From an uncultured Clostridia bacterium (GTDB lineage Bacteria > Bacillota > Clostridia > Christensenellales > Pumilibacteraceae): 6,114 nucleotides of DNA. The notes beneath the pieces were generated by a model that was given only the letters and a program-made list of their open reading frames with translations, made no database searches and was not told the DNA's origin. The translations under genes and the position numbers were made by a program. Shown here in pieces: positions 1 through 5,204 of the stretch. How positions within the stretch are numbered: position 1 is the stretch's first letter; every line of letters starts with the position of its first letter. The stretch covers positions 1 to 6,114 of the forward strand of contig CAKQVV010000101.1 in the NCBI GenBank assembly GCA_934277845.1, in the 5' to 3' direction.

Positions 1-603
1 AAAGAAGTATCCTGTTTTTCGCTTGCCGAACAGAAGAAGATAGAGCAGGCGGCGTTATCGAATAAGAAACGGAAATTCATCGGGATCGTGATTTGTCTTT
101 ATTCGGGATTGCGTATCGGAGAATTGCTCGCGCTAACTTGGGCAGATATTGATTTCACGAAAGGAACGCTTGCGGTGAACAAAACTTGCCACGACGGACG
201 AGATGAAAACGGGAATCTCTGCCGGATTACGGATTTACCGAAAACAACTTCTTCCAAGAGAATGATTCCGCTTCCGAAGCAGTTGCTTCCCGTTCTGAAA
301 GAATATAAAAGAAAAAGCATTTCGGAGTATGTTGTGGAATCGGAAAAGGGCGAACCGCCTACGGTGCGATCTTATCAGAGAACCTTTGAACTTCTGCAAA
401 AGCGTTTACATATCGAGCGTAAAGGTTTCCATTCGCTTCGGCATACGTTTGCTACACGCGCTTTGGAGTGCGGAATGGACGTGAAAACATTGGCGGAGAT
501 ATTGGGGCATAAAAACGCCACAGTAACGCTGAACAGATATGCCCATTCGCTTATGGAACACAAGCAGGATATGATGAATAAGCTCGGCAAAATTTTCAAC
601 TAA
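1..603 (+). CDS. Tyrosine recombinase (integrase), C-terminal catalytic domain, 5'-partial
   Basis: This is the catalytic half of a phage/ICE-type tyrosine recombinase, which cuts and rejoins DNA at att sites through a covalent 3'-phosphotyrosine. The frame is open from base 1, so the DNA-binding N-terminal part lies outside the window; the GTG at 88 is an internal Val codon, not a start. Counting from the window edge, the catalytic residues are all visible: Arg38 in SGLRIGELLAL, a probable beta-hairpin Lys near 81 (LPKTTSSKR), His144 and Arg147 in HSLRHTFATR, His170 in ILGHKNATVT, and the nucleophile Tyr180 in LNRYAHSL. The C terminus has normal length and ends at TAA 601-603, so the visible part is intact. 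It faces a non-coding region rich in inverted repeats, a common place for an element's att site. The target site and the element type cannot be determined here. Confidence 0.95.
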   Translation, partial: KEVSCFSLAEQKKIEQAALSNKKRKFIGIVICLYSGLRIGELLALTWADIDFTKGTLAVNKTCHDGRDENGNLCRITDLPKTTSSKRMIPLPKQLLPVLKEYKRKSISEYVVESEKGEPPTVRSYQRTFELLQKRLHIERKGFHSLRHTFATRALECGMDVKTLAEILGHKNATVTLNRYAHSLMEHKQDMMNKLGKIFN

Positions 604-632
604 AAAGCCGTCTGTTAAAGCAATAGACGGCT
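602..632 (-). terminator. Hairpin with U-tract on the minus strand, directly after the integrase stop
   Basis: AGCCGTCT (606-613) pairs perfectly with AGACGGCT (625-632). Three further pairs (614-616 with 622-624, one G-U) leave a 5-nt loop, AAAGC. Read on the minus strand the stem is followed by five T (606-602), as in an intrinsic terminator. Read on the plus strand it is followed only by a mixed AT-rich run (CAAATATTATATTT), so termination of the integrase transcript would be weaker. It probably works in both directions, with the minus direction favoured. Its loop region is repeated in inverted form at 760-774. Confidence 0.6.
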
Positions 633-774
633 CAAATATTATATTTATTATACCATAAAACGGTAGTAAAGTCAATGTGCAATGCTTTCGCGCGGTCAGA
701 AAAATAATAAAAATCGTAAATACTCTCGATAGGTGTCCGAAGTCTACGGTTTTGTTCACCTATTGCTTTAATAG
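612..774. repeat. 15-bp inverted repeat (14/15) forming the cores of two separate hairpins
   Basis: CTGTTAAAGCAATAG at 612-626 recurs on the opposite strand at 774-760 as CTATTAAAGCAATAG, with one mismatch. Each copy forms the loop and upper stem of its own hairpin (606-632 and 750-784), but the lower stems are unrelated in sequence. The two copies bracket the minus-strand promoter. In a plus-strand read-through RNA they could pair with each other instead of folding locally. Confidence 0.8.
647..675 (-). promoter_or_regulatory. Near-consensus sigma-A promoter on the minus strand, pointing at the integrase 3' end
   Basis: On the minus strand, TTGACT (675-670) is followed by a 17-nt spacer and TATAAT (652-647). 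A TGG just before the -10 box makes it an extended -10 (TGnTATAAT). Transcription would start near 640, only about 8 nt before the hairpin at 632-606. No open reading frame of interest follows. It could make a very short terminated RNA or, by read-through, an antisense RNA to the integrase. The match to consensus is direct observation; activity is inferred. Confidence 0.75.
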
Positions 775-812
775 GCGAACAAAATTCTGCGAGATAATTC
801 ACCTATCGGGAG
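723..812. repeat. Four alternately oriented copies of an ACCTAT-centred motif before the SLOG gene
   Basis: Copies lie at 727-735 (CGATAGGTG, minus orientation), 755-765 (TTCACCTATTG, plus), 771-779 (ATAGGCGAA, minus) and 798-808 (TTCACCTATCG, plus). The outer pair is a 9-bp perfect inverted repeat, extending to 12 of 13 at 723-735 / 800-812. The inner pair forms the palindrome at 750-784. Because all four are related, copies 1+2 and 3+4 can also pair, giving a fold that excludes the nested one. Copy 4 runs into the GGGAGG ribosome binding site of the next gene. Confidence 0.7.
750..784. repeat. 35-bp imperfect palindrome (15-bp arms, one mismatch, 5-bp centre)
   Basis: Bases 750-764 pair with 770-784 around the centre GCTTT, with a single A·C mismatch (758/776). 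The arms begin with TTTT and end with AAAA, so neither strand has a U-tract after the stem and it is not an intrinsic terminator. Inverted arms around a short centre are the layout of a tyrosine-recombinase core site and also of a protein operator. Its position just after an integrase gene fits the first, and its position in the leader of the next gene fits the second. I cannot decide between them from one end only. Confidence 0.65.
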
Positions 813-823
813 GCATTGAATTG
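808..823 (+). promoter_or_regulatory. Ribosome binding site that fixes a TTG start for the SLOG gene
   Basis: GGGAGG (808-813) lies 7 nt before TTG 821-823. The reading frame stays open upstream to 677, but the upstream codons encode no recognisable protein and run through the inverted repeats, whereas the conserved beta-strand with FIGHR begins right after this TTG. The site abuts, and shares G808 with, the last ACCTAT motif, so structure or a bound protein there could control translation. I see no convincing plus-strand promoter between 604 and 808. Confidence 0.75.
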
Positions 824-1288
824 GATATTTTTCGGGTTTCGTTTATAGGTCACAGGGTAGTGGACGAATATCGACAAGTCGAAGAAGAACTTGACGAAGT
901 AATCGAATTACTGCACCGTAAATATGGATTTGTAGAATATAATGTAGGTCGAAACGGCGAGTTTGACGACCTTGCTACACAAGCCGTCAGACGATTTCGG
1001 AGAGAATGGGCGGAGTGGTGCGAACTTACGCTTGTTGAACCGTATCCCGTAGCGAACTTGGATATTTTAGAGAAGTCTTACGATAACGTCATTATACCAA
1101 CTGATAGGAAGTGTCATTTCAAAGCGGCGATAGGAGAACGCAACAAATGGCTTGCCGAGAACTGCGATATGATGATCGTCTATATCAAGCGTGATTATGG
1201 CGGTGCGTATAAATGCTATAAACACGCACAGGAACTCGGCGTGCCGATTATGAATATAGCGGATAACATAAAAAATCAGGAGTGGTAA
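821..1288 (+). CDS. SLOG-fold (YpsA-like) protein, 155 aa
   Basis: This is a small soluble Rossmann-type protein of the SLOG superfamily, named after the DprA/SMF and LOG families, whose members bind or process nucleotides or nucleotide-derived ligands. Starting from TTG 821, the N-terminal strand and loop read VSFIGHR (6-12), where YpsA-like proteins usually have FTGHR. A second glycine loop reads VGRNGEFDDLA (42-52), followed by an Arg/Trp-rich helix (57-66). Near the C terminus CDMMIVYI (115-122) leads into the glycine motif GGAYKCYKHA (127-136) and a final strand GVPIMNI. The full fold seems present, with no signal peptide or membrane segment. It is the first gene after an integrase and separated from the sensor operon by that operon's own promoter, so it may be cargo of a mobile element. 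The ligand and role are not known; YpsA itself has been linked to cell division in other Bacillota, but similarity here is only at fold level. Confidence 0.8.
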   Translation: MDIFRVSFIGHRVVDEYRQVEEELDEVIELLHRKYGFVEYNVGRNGEFDDLATQAVRRFRREWAEWCELTLVEPYPVANLDILEKSYDNVIIPTDRKCHFKAAIGERNKWLAENCDMMIVYIKRDYGGAYKCYKHAQELGVPIMNIADNIKNQEW

Positions 1289-1336
1289 ACGGTTGACAGC
1301 AAGCGATTCGACTTTTCGTTTATGGGGCAGAATGGA

Positions 1337-1387
1337 TTGAAAAAATCGGAAAAATATGCTATAATATAAGTAACTAACGAAAAGGAG
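1337..1387 (+). promoter_or_regulatory. Extended -10 sigma-A promoter and ribosome binding site of the sensor operon
   Basis: TTGAAA (1337-1342), a 17-nt spacer and TATAAT (1360-1365), with TG at 1357-1358 giving an extended -10. The start would be near 1372, leaving a leader of about 26 nt. The ribosome binding site AAAGGAG (1381-1387) lies 10 nt before ATG 1398. Just upstream of the -35 box, 1327-1335 matches the centre of the palindrome at 5100-5119 in 8 of 9 bases (GCAGAATGG against GCCGAATGG), possibly a half-site for autoregulation. Confidence 0.85.
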
Positions 1388-1397
1388 AAACGCGGAA

Positions 1398-3059
1398 ATG
1401 CGGACTGCTATTAACAAAAAAAGAATAGTTCTATATGCCGTATGCGCGTTTTTCTTTTGTTTAGCGGGCGTATTTCAGGCGGTAGATTCGAGCCTTCCCG
1501 ATTTTTGGCACGCTTTGTTTGCTTTGTTGGCGCACACGATACTGATTTCTCTCGTGGTGGCGTGGGGCATTTCTCTTATACATAGAATGGTGCGGAAAGA
1601 TCTGCGTGCATATTTCCTTACGGTTGCCGTGCTGATTTTGTTTTTCCTTGTGGTGCGAATGATAAGGTACGGACTGACAAAGGACACAGACGCCTTTTCG
1701 CGCTATCTTTGGTACGCATACTACGTTCCGCAGATGTTTATTCCGCCGACGATTTTGCTTGCGGCGTTCAGCATAGAGAGCAAAAAGGGCAAACCGCTCG
1801 CAAAAGCGTGGTATTTCTTATATTTGCCTGCCGTGATATTGCTTCTTTTGATATTCACAAACGACATACACGAATGGGCGTTCGCTTTGAACTTTGAGGG
1901 CGGTTTTTCCTACAAGCATAAAACCGTATTCTATATCGCGCTCGCGTGGGAGATTGCCGTAACGTTTGCAAGTCTTATCGTGCTGATTTTGAAATGCGGC
2001 ATATCGGCGTGCAGGCGCAAAACGTGGATACCCGTAACCGTTTTCATTGTGTGCGCGGCTGTTTCCACCGTATGCTTTTTGACGGATACGCCGGCGTTCA
2101 AAATCCCCGAACTATTGTGCTTTACCTGTATCGTAATGATAGAAAGTTGTATTGCGATAGGTCTTATTCCGTCCAACGACGAATACGAAAACTACTTCTA
2201 TCGTTCGGCATATTCGGCGGTTATCACGGATGAAAATTTTAACGTGATTTATAACTCCGAAAAATCTGTTTTTACGGATAAAATCCTGCTCGAACAAGCA
2301 ACGAAATGTCCTGTGATGATAGATGAAAACACACGGCTTTCGTCAGCAAAAATACACGGCGGATACGCTTTCAGAATCGAAGATTTATCCAAATTGAGCG
2401 AGATAAACGCGGCACTTTCCGAAACCAACGAAAGACTGTCCGAAGAAAACGATATCATCGAAGCGGAGAACGAACTCAAAGAGCAAAAAGCGCAGATCGC
2501 AGAGCAAAATAAACTGTACGCAAAGACGGATGAAGTTACCCGCGAAGAACTGCAACGGCTTGACGCGCTTTTGTCGGATATGTACCACAAAACGCAGTTA
2601 AACGGCACGGAATATATAGATAAAATGCGTTTTGCGTGCGTTTTGGCGGCTTATATCAAACGCAGAAGCAACCTTGTTATACTTGCCGAAAAGCAGGAAA
2701 ATATCGACGTGGGCGAACTGTCGCTTGCGATAAAAGAATTGCTTGGGTTTCTTTCGCTTACGGGTGCGGAATGCACTTTCGATTGCGCCGTTTCGGGTAA
2801 AATTCACAGCAAAAACGCAGGTGTTTTCTATGACTTTTTCCAAGCCTGCATTGCAAATTACGAGGGGCTACCGAGCGCCGTTATCGTTCGCCTTTCAAAG
2901 CGCGGCGATAATCTCGTTTTGCGTATCGAATGCGACAATAAAACGGAAGAAATTTCGGAGAAAATAAAGTCGAAATTTGAGGAATATAACGTAACAATTC
3001 AAACGGACGACGAAGAAGTTTATTACTCGCTTACTTTGCCCGAAGGGGGTGCCGTATGA
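1398..3059 (+). CDS. 7-8 TM membrane sensor with degenerate histidine-kinase-like C terminus, 553 aa
   Basis: This is an integral membrane protein resembling the N-terminal 7TM family of histidine kinases. About eight hydrophobic segments are visible, near residues 9-28, 38-60, 70-92, 104-125, 139-155, 175-198, 209-228 and 238-256. The signature RYLWYAYYVPQMFIPP sits at 102-117. After the membrane part come AIGLIPSNDEYENYF (253-267) and a short PAS-like strand pair (AVITDENFNVIYNSE, 274-288). A strong coiled coil follows (about 328-375, rich in Glu/Asn/Lys), then a helical region (381-430) and an ATPase-like fold (438-548). No H-box histidine followed by an acidic residue is visible. The expected N-box region (FYDFFQACIANYEGLP, 477-492) lacks the Mg-binding Asn pattern and there is no glycine lid. 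I infer a signal-sensing or dimerising partner that does not phosphorylate. It starts the operon, and its stop overlaps the kinase start by 4 nt. The ligand is unknown. Confidence 0.85.
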   Translation: MRTAINKKRIVLYAVCAFFFCLAGVFQAVDSSLPDFWHALFALLAHTILISLVVAWGISLIHRMVRKDLRAYFLTVAVLILFFLVVRMIRYGLTKDTDAFSRYLWYAYYVPQMFIPPTILLAAFSIESKKGKPLAKAWYFLYLPAVILLLLIFTNDIHEWAFALNFEGGFSYKHKTVFYIALAWEIAVTFASLIVLILKCGISACRRKTWIPVTVFIVCAAVSTVCFLTDTPAFKIPELLCFTCIVMIESCIAIGLIPSNDEYENYFYRSAYSAVITDENFNVIYNSEKSVFTDKILLEQATKCPVMIDENTRLSSAKIHGGYAFRIEDLSKLSEINAALSETNERLSEENDIIEAENELKEQKAQIAEQNKLYAKTDEVTREELQRLDALLSDMYHKTQLNGTEYIDKMRFACVLAAYIKRRSNLVILAEKQENIDVGELSLAIKELLGFLSLTGAECTFDCAVSGKIHSKNAGVFYDFFQACIANYEGLPSAVIVRLSKRGDNLVLRIECDNKTEEISEKIKSKFEEYNVTIQTDDEEVYYSLTLPEGGAV

Positions 3060-4351
3060 GATTTATAGACGCACCGTTTTATGTAAGACAGATGATTGTC
3101 GTTTCGTTTATTCTCACGTTCGTTTTGGCGATTATCGGGTTGTTTGCGTCGGTCAGACTTTGCAAGAAACGCCGCTATATCGTTTTGCCGGCGGTAACGT
3201 TTGTATTGTCGTTTCTATCGGTATTCCTTACAATGTGCGGTAGTTATCTCTATCGTGTAGGGAAATCCGTATTCGAGCCGTCGCTCACGATAATTTCTTT
3301 GCCGCTATGGTTGTATTGCGTTGTGGCTGTCGTGTTGCTCGCTCTTGCGGTTTACGGACTTGTCGGTGCGGTGCTTTGGAACAAAAAGCATATTTCGCCC
3401 GTGTCCATAAAAGAGAGCGCGGACACACTTCCTGCCGGAATATGTTTTTACGAGCAAAGCGGACTCGTGCGGCTTATCAATACCGAAATGAACCGCCTTT
3501 GCGTTCTTGCAACCGGCAAGGCTCTGTTGGACGGCGCAAGTTTTTGGCGGAAGATCTCGCAAGGCGAAATCGAGGAAAACTGCTTGCCGCTTCAAACGGG
3601 CGAAAAGCCTATTATCGAATACGAGGGCGGCAAAGTGGTTTCGTTCAAGAGATACCAACACGAGATAGACGGAAAAACCGTTTATGAAATCGTTGCGACA
3701 AACGTAACCGAAAGATACCGTCTTACAAAAGAATTAGAGCAAAAACTCGACGAACTGAAAGCCGTCAACAAACGCCTTGTCGCATACGGGGATAACGTTG
3801 CGCTCCTCACGAAAGAAAAGGAACTTTTGGCAGCGAAAATCCGTATCCACGACGATATGGGTAAACTGCTGCTTGCAACGAAACGCAGACTTGCCGAGCC
3901 GTCGGGTGAAACCGAACAAAAGCAAATGATTTGCTTTTGGCAAGCGGAAATCGCCGCCCTGAAAAGCACTCGTCCGCGCACCAAGAAAGACAACTTGCAA
4001 GTGATAAAGGACGCGGCAAAACTCGTTGGCGTAACCGTGGATTTTTGCGGAAAGCAGCCGAAAGCCGATACGGTAAGCGAAAAAATATTGATTGCCGCAA
4101 TGCACGAATGTCTGACGAACACCGTTTCGCACGCTAACGGAAAGACGATGACGGTTACGGTAGCGGACAAAAACGGTAAATACACGATTAAAGTCACCAA
4201 CGACGGCGAAAAGCCGAAAGGCGAAATCATAGAAGGCGGCGGACTATCGGGGCTTCGCTTGCTTGTAGAACGGGAAAACGGCACGATGATTATTCACAGC
4301 GCACCGCAATTTGAACTCATTATCGAACTGCCGCAAGGAGAAACTTTATGA
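3056..4351 (+). CDS. Sensor histidine kinase, DesK/NarL class (HisKA_3-like), 431 aa
   Basis: This is a membrane-bound kinase that should autophosphorylate on His and pass phosphate to the regulator encoded next. Three hydrophobic segments lie near 12-32, 42-62 and 81-107. A PAS-like domain spans about 120-216 (SADTLPAGICFYE, then LVRLINTEMNRL). A coiled coil (218-262) leads into the phosphoacceptor motif KIRIHDDMGKLLL with His265. The ATPase domain has an N-box HECLTNTVSHANG (350-362, Asn355 the likely Mg ligand), a G1 box TNDGEKP (381-387, Asp383) and a glycine lid GGGLSGLR (394-401). No separate F box is seen, as is usual for this class. All core catalytic residues are present. The start ATG overlaps the previous stop as ATGA, and AAGGGGGTG (3043-3051) serves as a ribosome binding site just before it. 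It is probably co-translated with the 7TM protein and works with it in one membrane complex; that last point is inference. Confidence 0.92.
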   Translation: MRFIDAPFYVRQMIVVSFILTFVLAIIGLFASVRLCKKRRYIVLPAVTFVLSFLSVFLTMCGSYLYRVGKSVFEPSLTIISLPLWLYCVVAVVLLALAVYGLVGAVLWNKKHISPVSIKESADTLPAGICFYEQSGLVRLINTEMNRLCVLATGKALLDGASFWRKISQGEIEENCLPLQTGEKPIIEYEGGKVVSFKRYQHEIDGKTVYEIVATNVTERYRLTKELEQKLDELKAVNKRLVAYGDNVALLTKEKELLAAKIRIHDDMGKLLLATKRRLAEPSGETEQKQMICFWQAEIAALKSTRPRTKKDNLQVIKDAAKLVGVTVDFCGKQPKADTVSEKILIAAMHECLTNTVSHANGKTMTVTVADKNGKYTIKVTNDGEKPKGEIIEGGGLSGLRLLVERENGTMIIHSAPQFELIIELPQGETL

Positions 4352-4998
4352 AAGACGGAAAATACTCGGTCATGATAGTCGAAGATCAGCAAATGCCGAA
4401 GGCGCTCTTTTCGCATTTTGTGGAGTCGTCGGATAAATTCTATCTGCAAGTGGCGATAGAAAACGCTTCCGTTGCGGATATTGTCTGCACTCGCACGCCC
4501 GTGGATTTGATACTGATGGACGTGGTTACGGAAAACGGCGAAAGCGGACTCGAAGCGGCGGCAAAAATCAAGGCGAAGTTTCCCAAAACGAAAATTATCA
4601 TAGTTACGAGTATGCCGGAGTGTTCCTATATAAAGCGCGCAAAACAAATCGGCGTGGAAGGCTTTTGGTACAAGGAAGTGAACGAACAGCCGATTCTGTC
4701 GCTGATGGAACGAGTTATGAATGGCGAAATCGTCTATCCGAGCAGTCCGCAACCCGTCAGAATGGGACTTGCCTCTAGTTGCGAATTTACCGAAAAGGAA
4801 CTTGAAATCCTGCGCCTTATGACGGGCGGATACAGCAATACGGAAATTTCCGAAAAACTCGGCGTTTCTTCGGGCGTCGTCAAAAACCACGTTGCGGATA
4901 TGCTGTTCAAAACGGGTTTCCGCTCCCGCACGCAACTTGCCGTAAGAGCAAGAGAATCGGGGCTTGTGATTCTCGACAAAACCGACGACGAAATCTGA
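4348..4998 (+). CDS. NarL/LuxR-family response regulator, 216 aa
   Basis: This is a two-component transcription factor with an intact receiver and a LuxR-type DNA-binding domain, the cytoplasmic output of the adjacent kinase. In the receiver (about 6-125) the acidic pair is Glu12-Asp13, the phosphoacceptor is Asp58 (LILMDVV), the switch residue is Thr87 (IIIVTSMPE) and the conserved Lys is 109 (FWYKE). After a short linker (131-146), the helix-turn-helix spans 147-207: FTEKELEILRLMTGGYSNTEISEKLGVS is followed by GVVKNHVADMLFKTG, with the usual VKNHV recognition-helix pattern. AAGGAG (4335-4340) lies 7 nt before the ATG, which overlaps the kinase stop as ATGA, so kinase and regulator are likely made in balance. 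An efficient terminator follows 28 nt after the stop. Likely targets are its own promoter and the palindrome-bearing promoter at 5100-5146; this is inferred from position. Confidence 0.95.
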   Translation: MKDGKYSVMIVEDQQMPKALFSHFVESSDKFYLQVAIENASVADIVCTRTPVDLILMDVVTENGESGLEAAAKIKAKFPKTKIIIVTSMPECSYIKRAKQIGVEGFWYKEVNEQPILSLMERVMNGEIVYPSSPQPVRMGLASSCEFTEKELEILRLMTGGYSNTEISEKLGVSSGVVKNHVADMLFKTGFRSRTQLAVRARESGLVILDKTDDEI

Positions 4999-5026
4999 CC
5001 GATAATGCAATCAAATATATAACAAC

Positions 5027-5060
5027 AGGCAGTCGCTTACCCGCGGCTGTCTTTTTTTTT
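5027..5060 (+). terminator. Strong intrinsic terminator of the sensor operon
   Basis: GGCAGTCGC (5028-5036) pairs with GCGGCTGTC (5043-5051) over 9 bp with two G-U pairs, and A5027-T5052 can extend it. The loop is TTACCC. Nine T follow (5052-5060). It ends the three-gene unit and separates it from the next promoter. Confidence 0.93.
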
Positions 5061-5062
5061 GC

Positions 5063-5090
5063 AAAAATTTTTTCTGAAAAGCAAAAAAAA
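5063..5090. other. Clustered A/T tracts upstream of the second promoter
   Basis: A5T6 (5063-5073), A4 (5077-5080) and A8 (5083-5090) lie with centres roughly one helical turn apart. Such spacing tends to bend DNA and to contact RNA polymerase alpha subunits when placed upstream of a promoter. Here they end about 60 bp before the predicted start. The tracts are plain in the sequence; a role is inferred, and the first tract partly continues the T-run of the terminator. Confidence 0.5.
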
Positions 5091-5099
5091 CTTGCCAAA

Positions 5100-5121
5100 G
5101 GGGTGCCGAATGGCACTCCCC
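5100..5121. promoter_or_regulatory. Palindrome, probable operator for an activator
   Basis: GGGGTGCC (5100-5107) and GGCACTCC (5112-5119) form an 8-bp inverted repeat with one G-T pair around GAAT; the central 12 bp TGCCGAATGGCA has perfect 4-bp arms. No T-run follows, so it is not a terminator. Its centre (5109.5) falls about 41.5 bp before the predicted start near 5151, the usual place for a class II activator. The encoded LuxR-type regulator is the obvious candidate protein, but this is not shown. Confidence 0.6.
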
Positions 5122-5135
5122 AAGCGCATACTCCC

Positions 5136-5146
5136 TATGATAATAT
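5136..5146 (+). promoter_or_regulatory. -10 region lacking a recognisable -35 box, second unit
   Basis: TATGATAATAT contains overlapping -10 candidates; the best is GATAAT (5139-5144), with TATGAT and TAATAT as alternatives. The bases 17 nt upstream (CTCCCC) do not resemble TTGACA. A TTGCCA at 5092-5097 is too far away. A good -10 without a -35 suggests activator dependence. The leader would be about 50 nt. Confidence 0.55.
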
Positions 5147-5167
5147 ATATGCAGAATGTAGAAACAG

Positions 5168-5204
5168 GCGTAGTGTACGCAAAGGAGAAATGATATGAAA
5201 TGAA
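5168..5204 (+). promoter_or_regulatory. Leader hairpin, ribosome binding site and three overlapping ATGs
   Basis: GCGTA-GTG-TACGC (5168-5180) is a perfect 5-bp stem that touches the ribosome binding site AAAGGAG (5181-5187). Three ATGs follow in three different frames. ATG 5190 is 2 nt away and reads M-I-stop. ATG 5195 is at the best distance, 7 nt, and reads M-K-stop. ATG 5200 is 12 nt away and opens the real gene. The repeat ATGAA-ATGAA suggests a 5-bp tandem duplication that moved the true start away from the site. Confidence 0.6.

Noticed and set aside
88..90. GTG as start of a short integrase-like gene
   Set aside because: The frame is open to base 1 and the upstream residues fit the recombinase catalytic domain; there is no ribosome binding site before it.
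750..784. Intrinsic terminator
   Set aside because: T-runs lie before the stem and A-runs after it, so neither strand has a U-tract after the hairpin.
727..808. CRISPR array or invertible promoter switch
   Set aside because: The copies are short, alternate in orientation and have no uniform spacers, so not CRISPR. The 64-bp segment between the outer repeats holds no promoter in either orientation, so a phase-variation switch is not supported.
677..820. A 48-codon N-terminal extension of the SLOG protein
   Set aside because: It runs through the inverted repeats, has no ribosome binding site and no family similarity; TTG 821 has a good site and starts right before the conserved strand.
604..820. 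tRNA gene as integration target
   Set aside because: No cloverleaf, T-loop motif or CCA end could be found on either strand.
1293..1324. TTGACA as a -35 box of another promoter before the sensor operon
   Set aside because: No acceptable -10 box lies 16-19 nt downstream; the promoter at 1337-1365 is far better.
4294..5010. Long open frame on the minus strand (238 codons)
   Set aside because: It lies opposite the response regulator, has low-complexity composition with no recognisable domain, and is a frame shadow.
5100..5121. Intrinsic terminator
   Set aside because: No U-tract follows on either strand, and it sits upstream of a -10 element.
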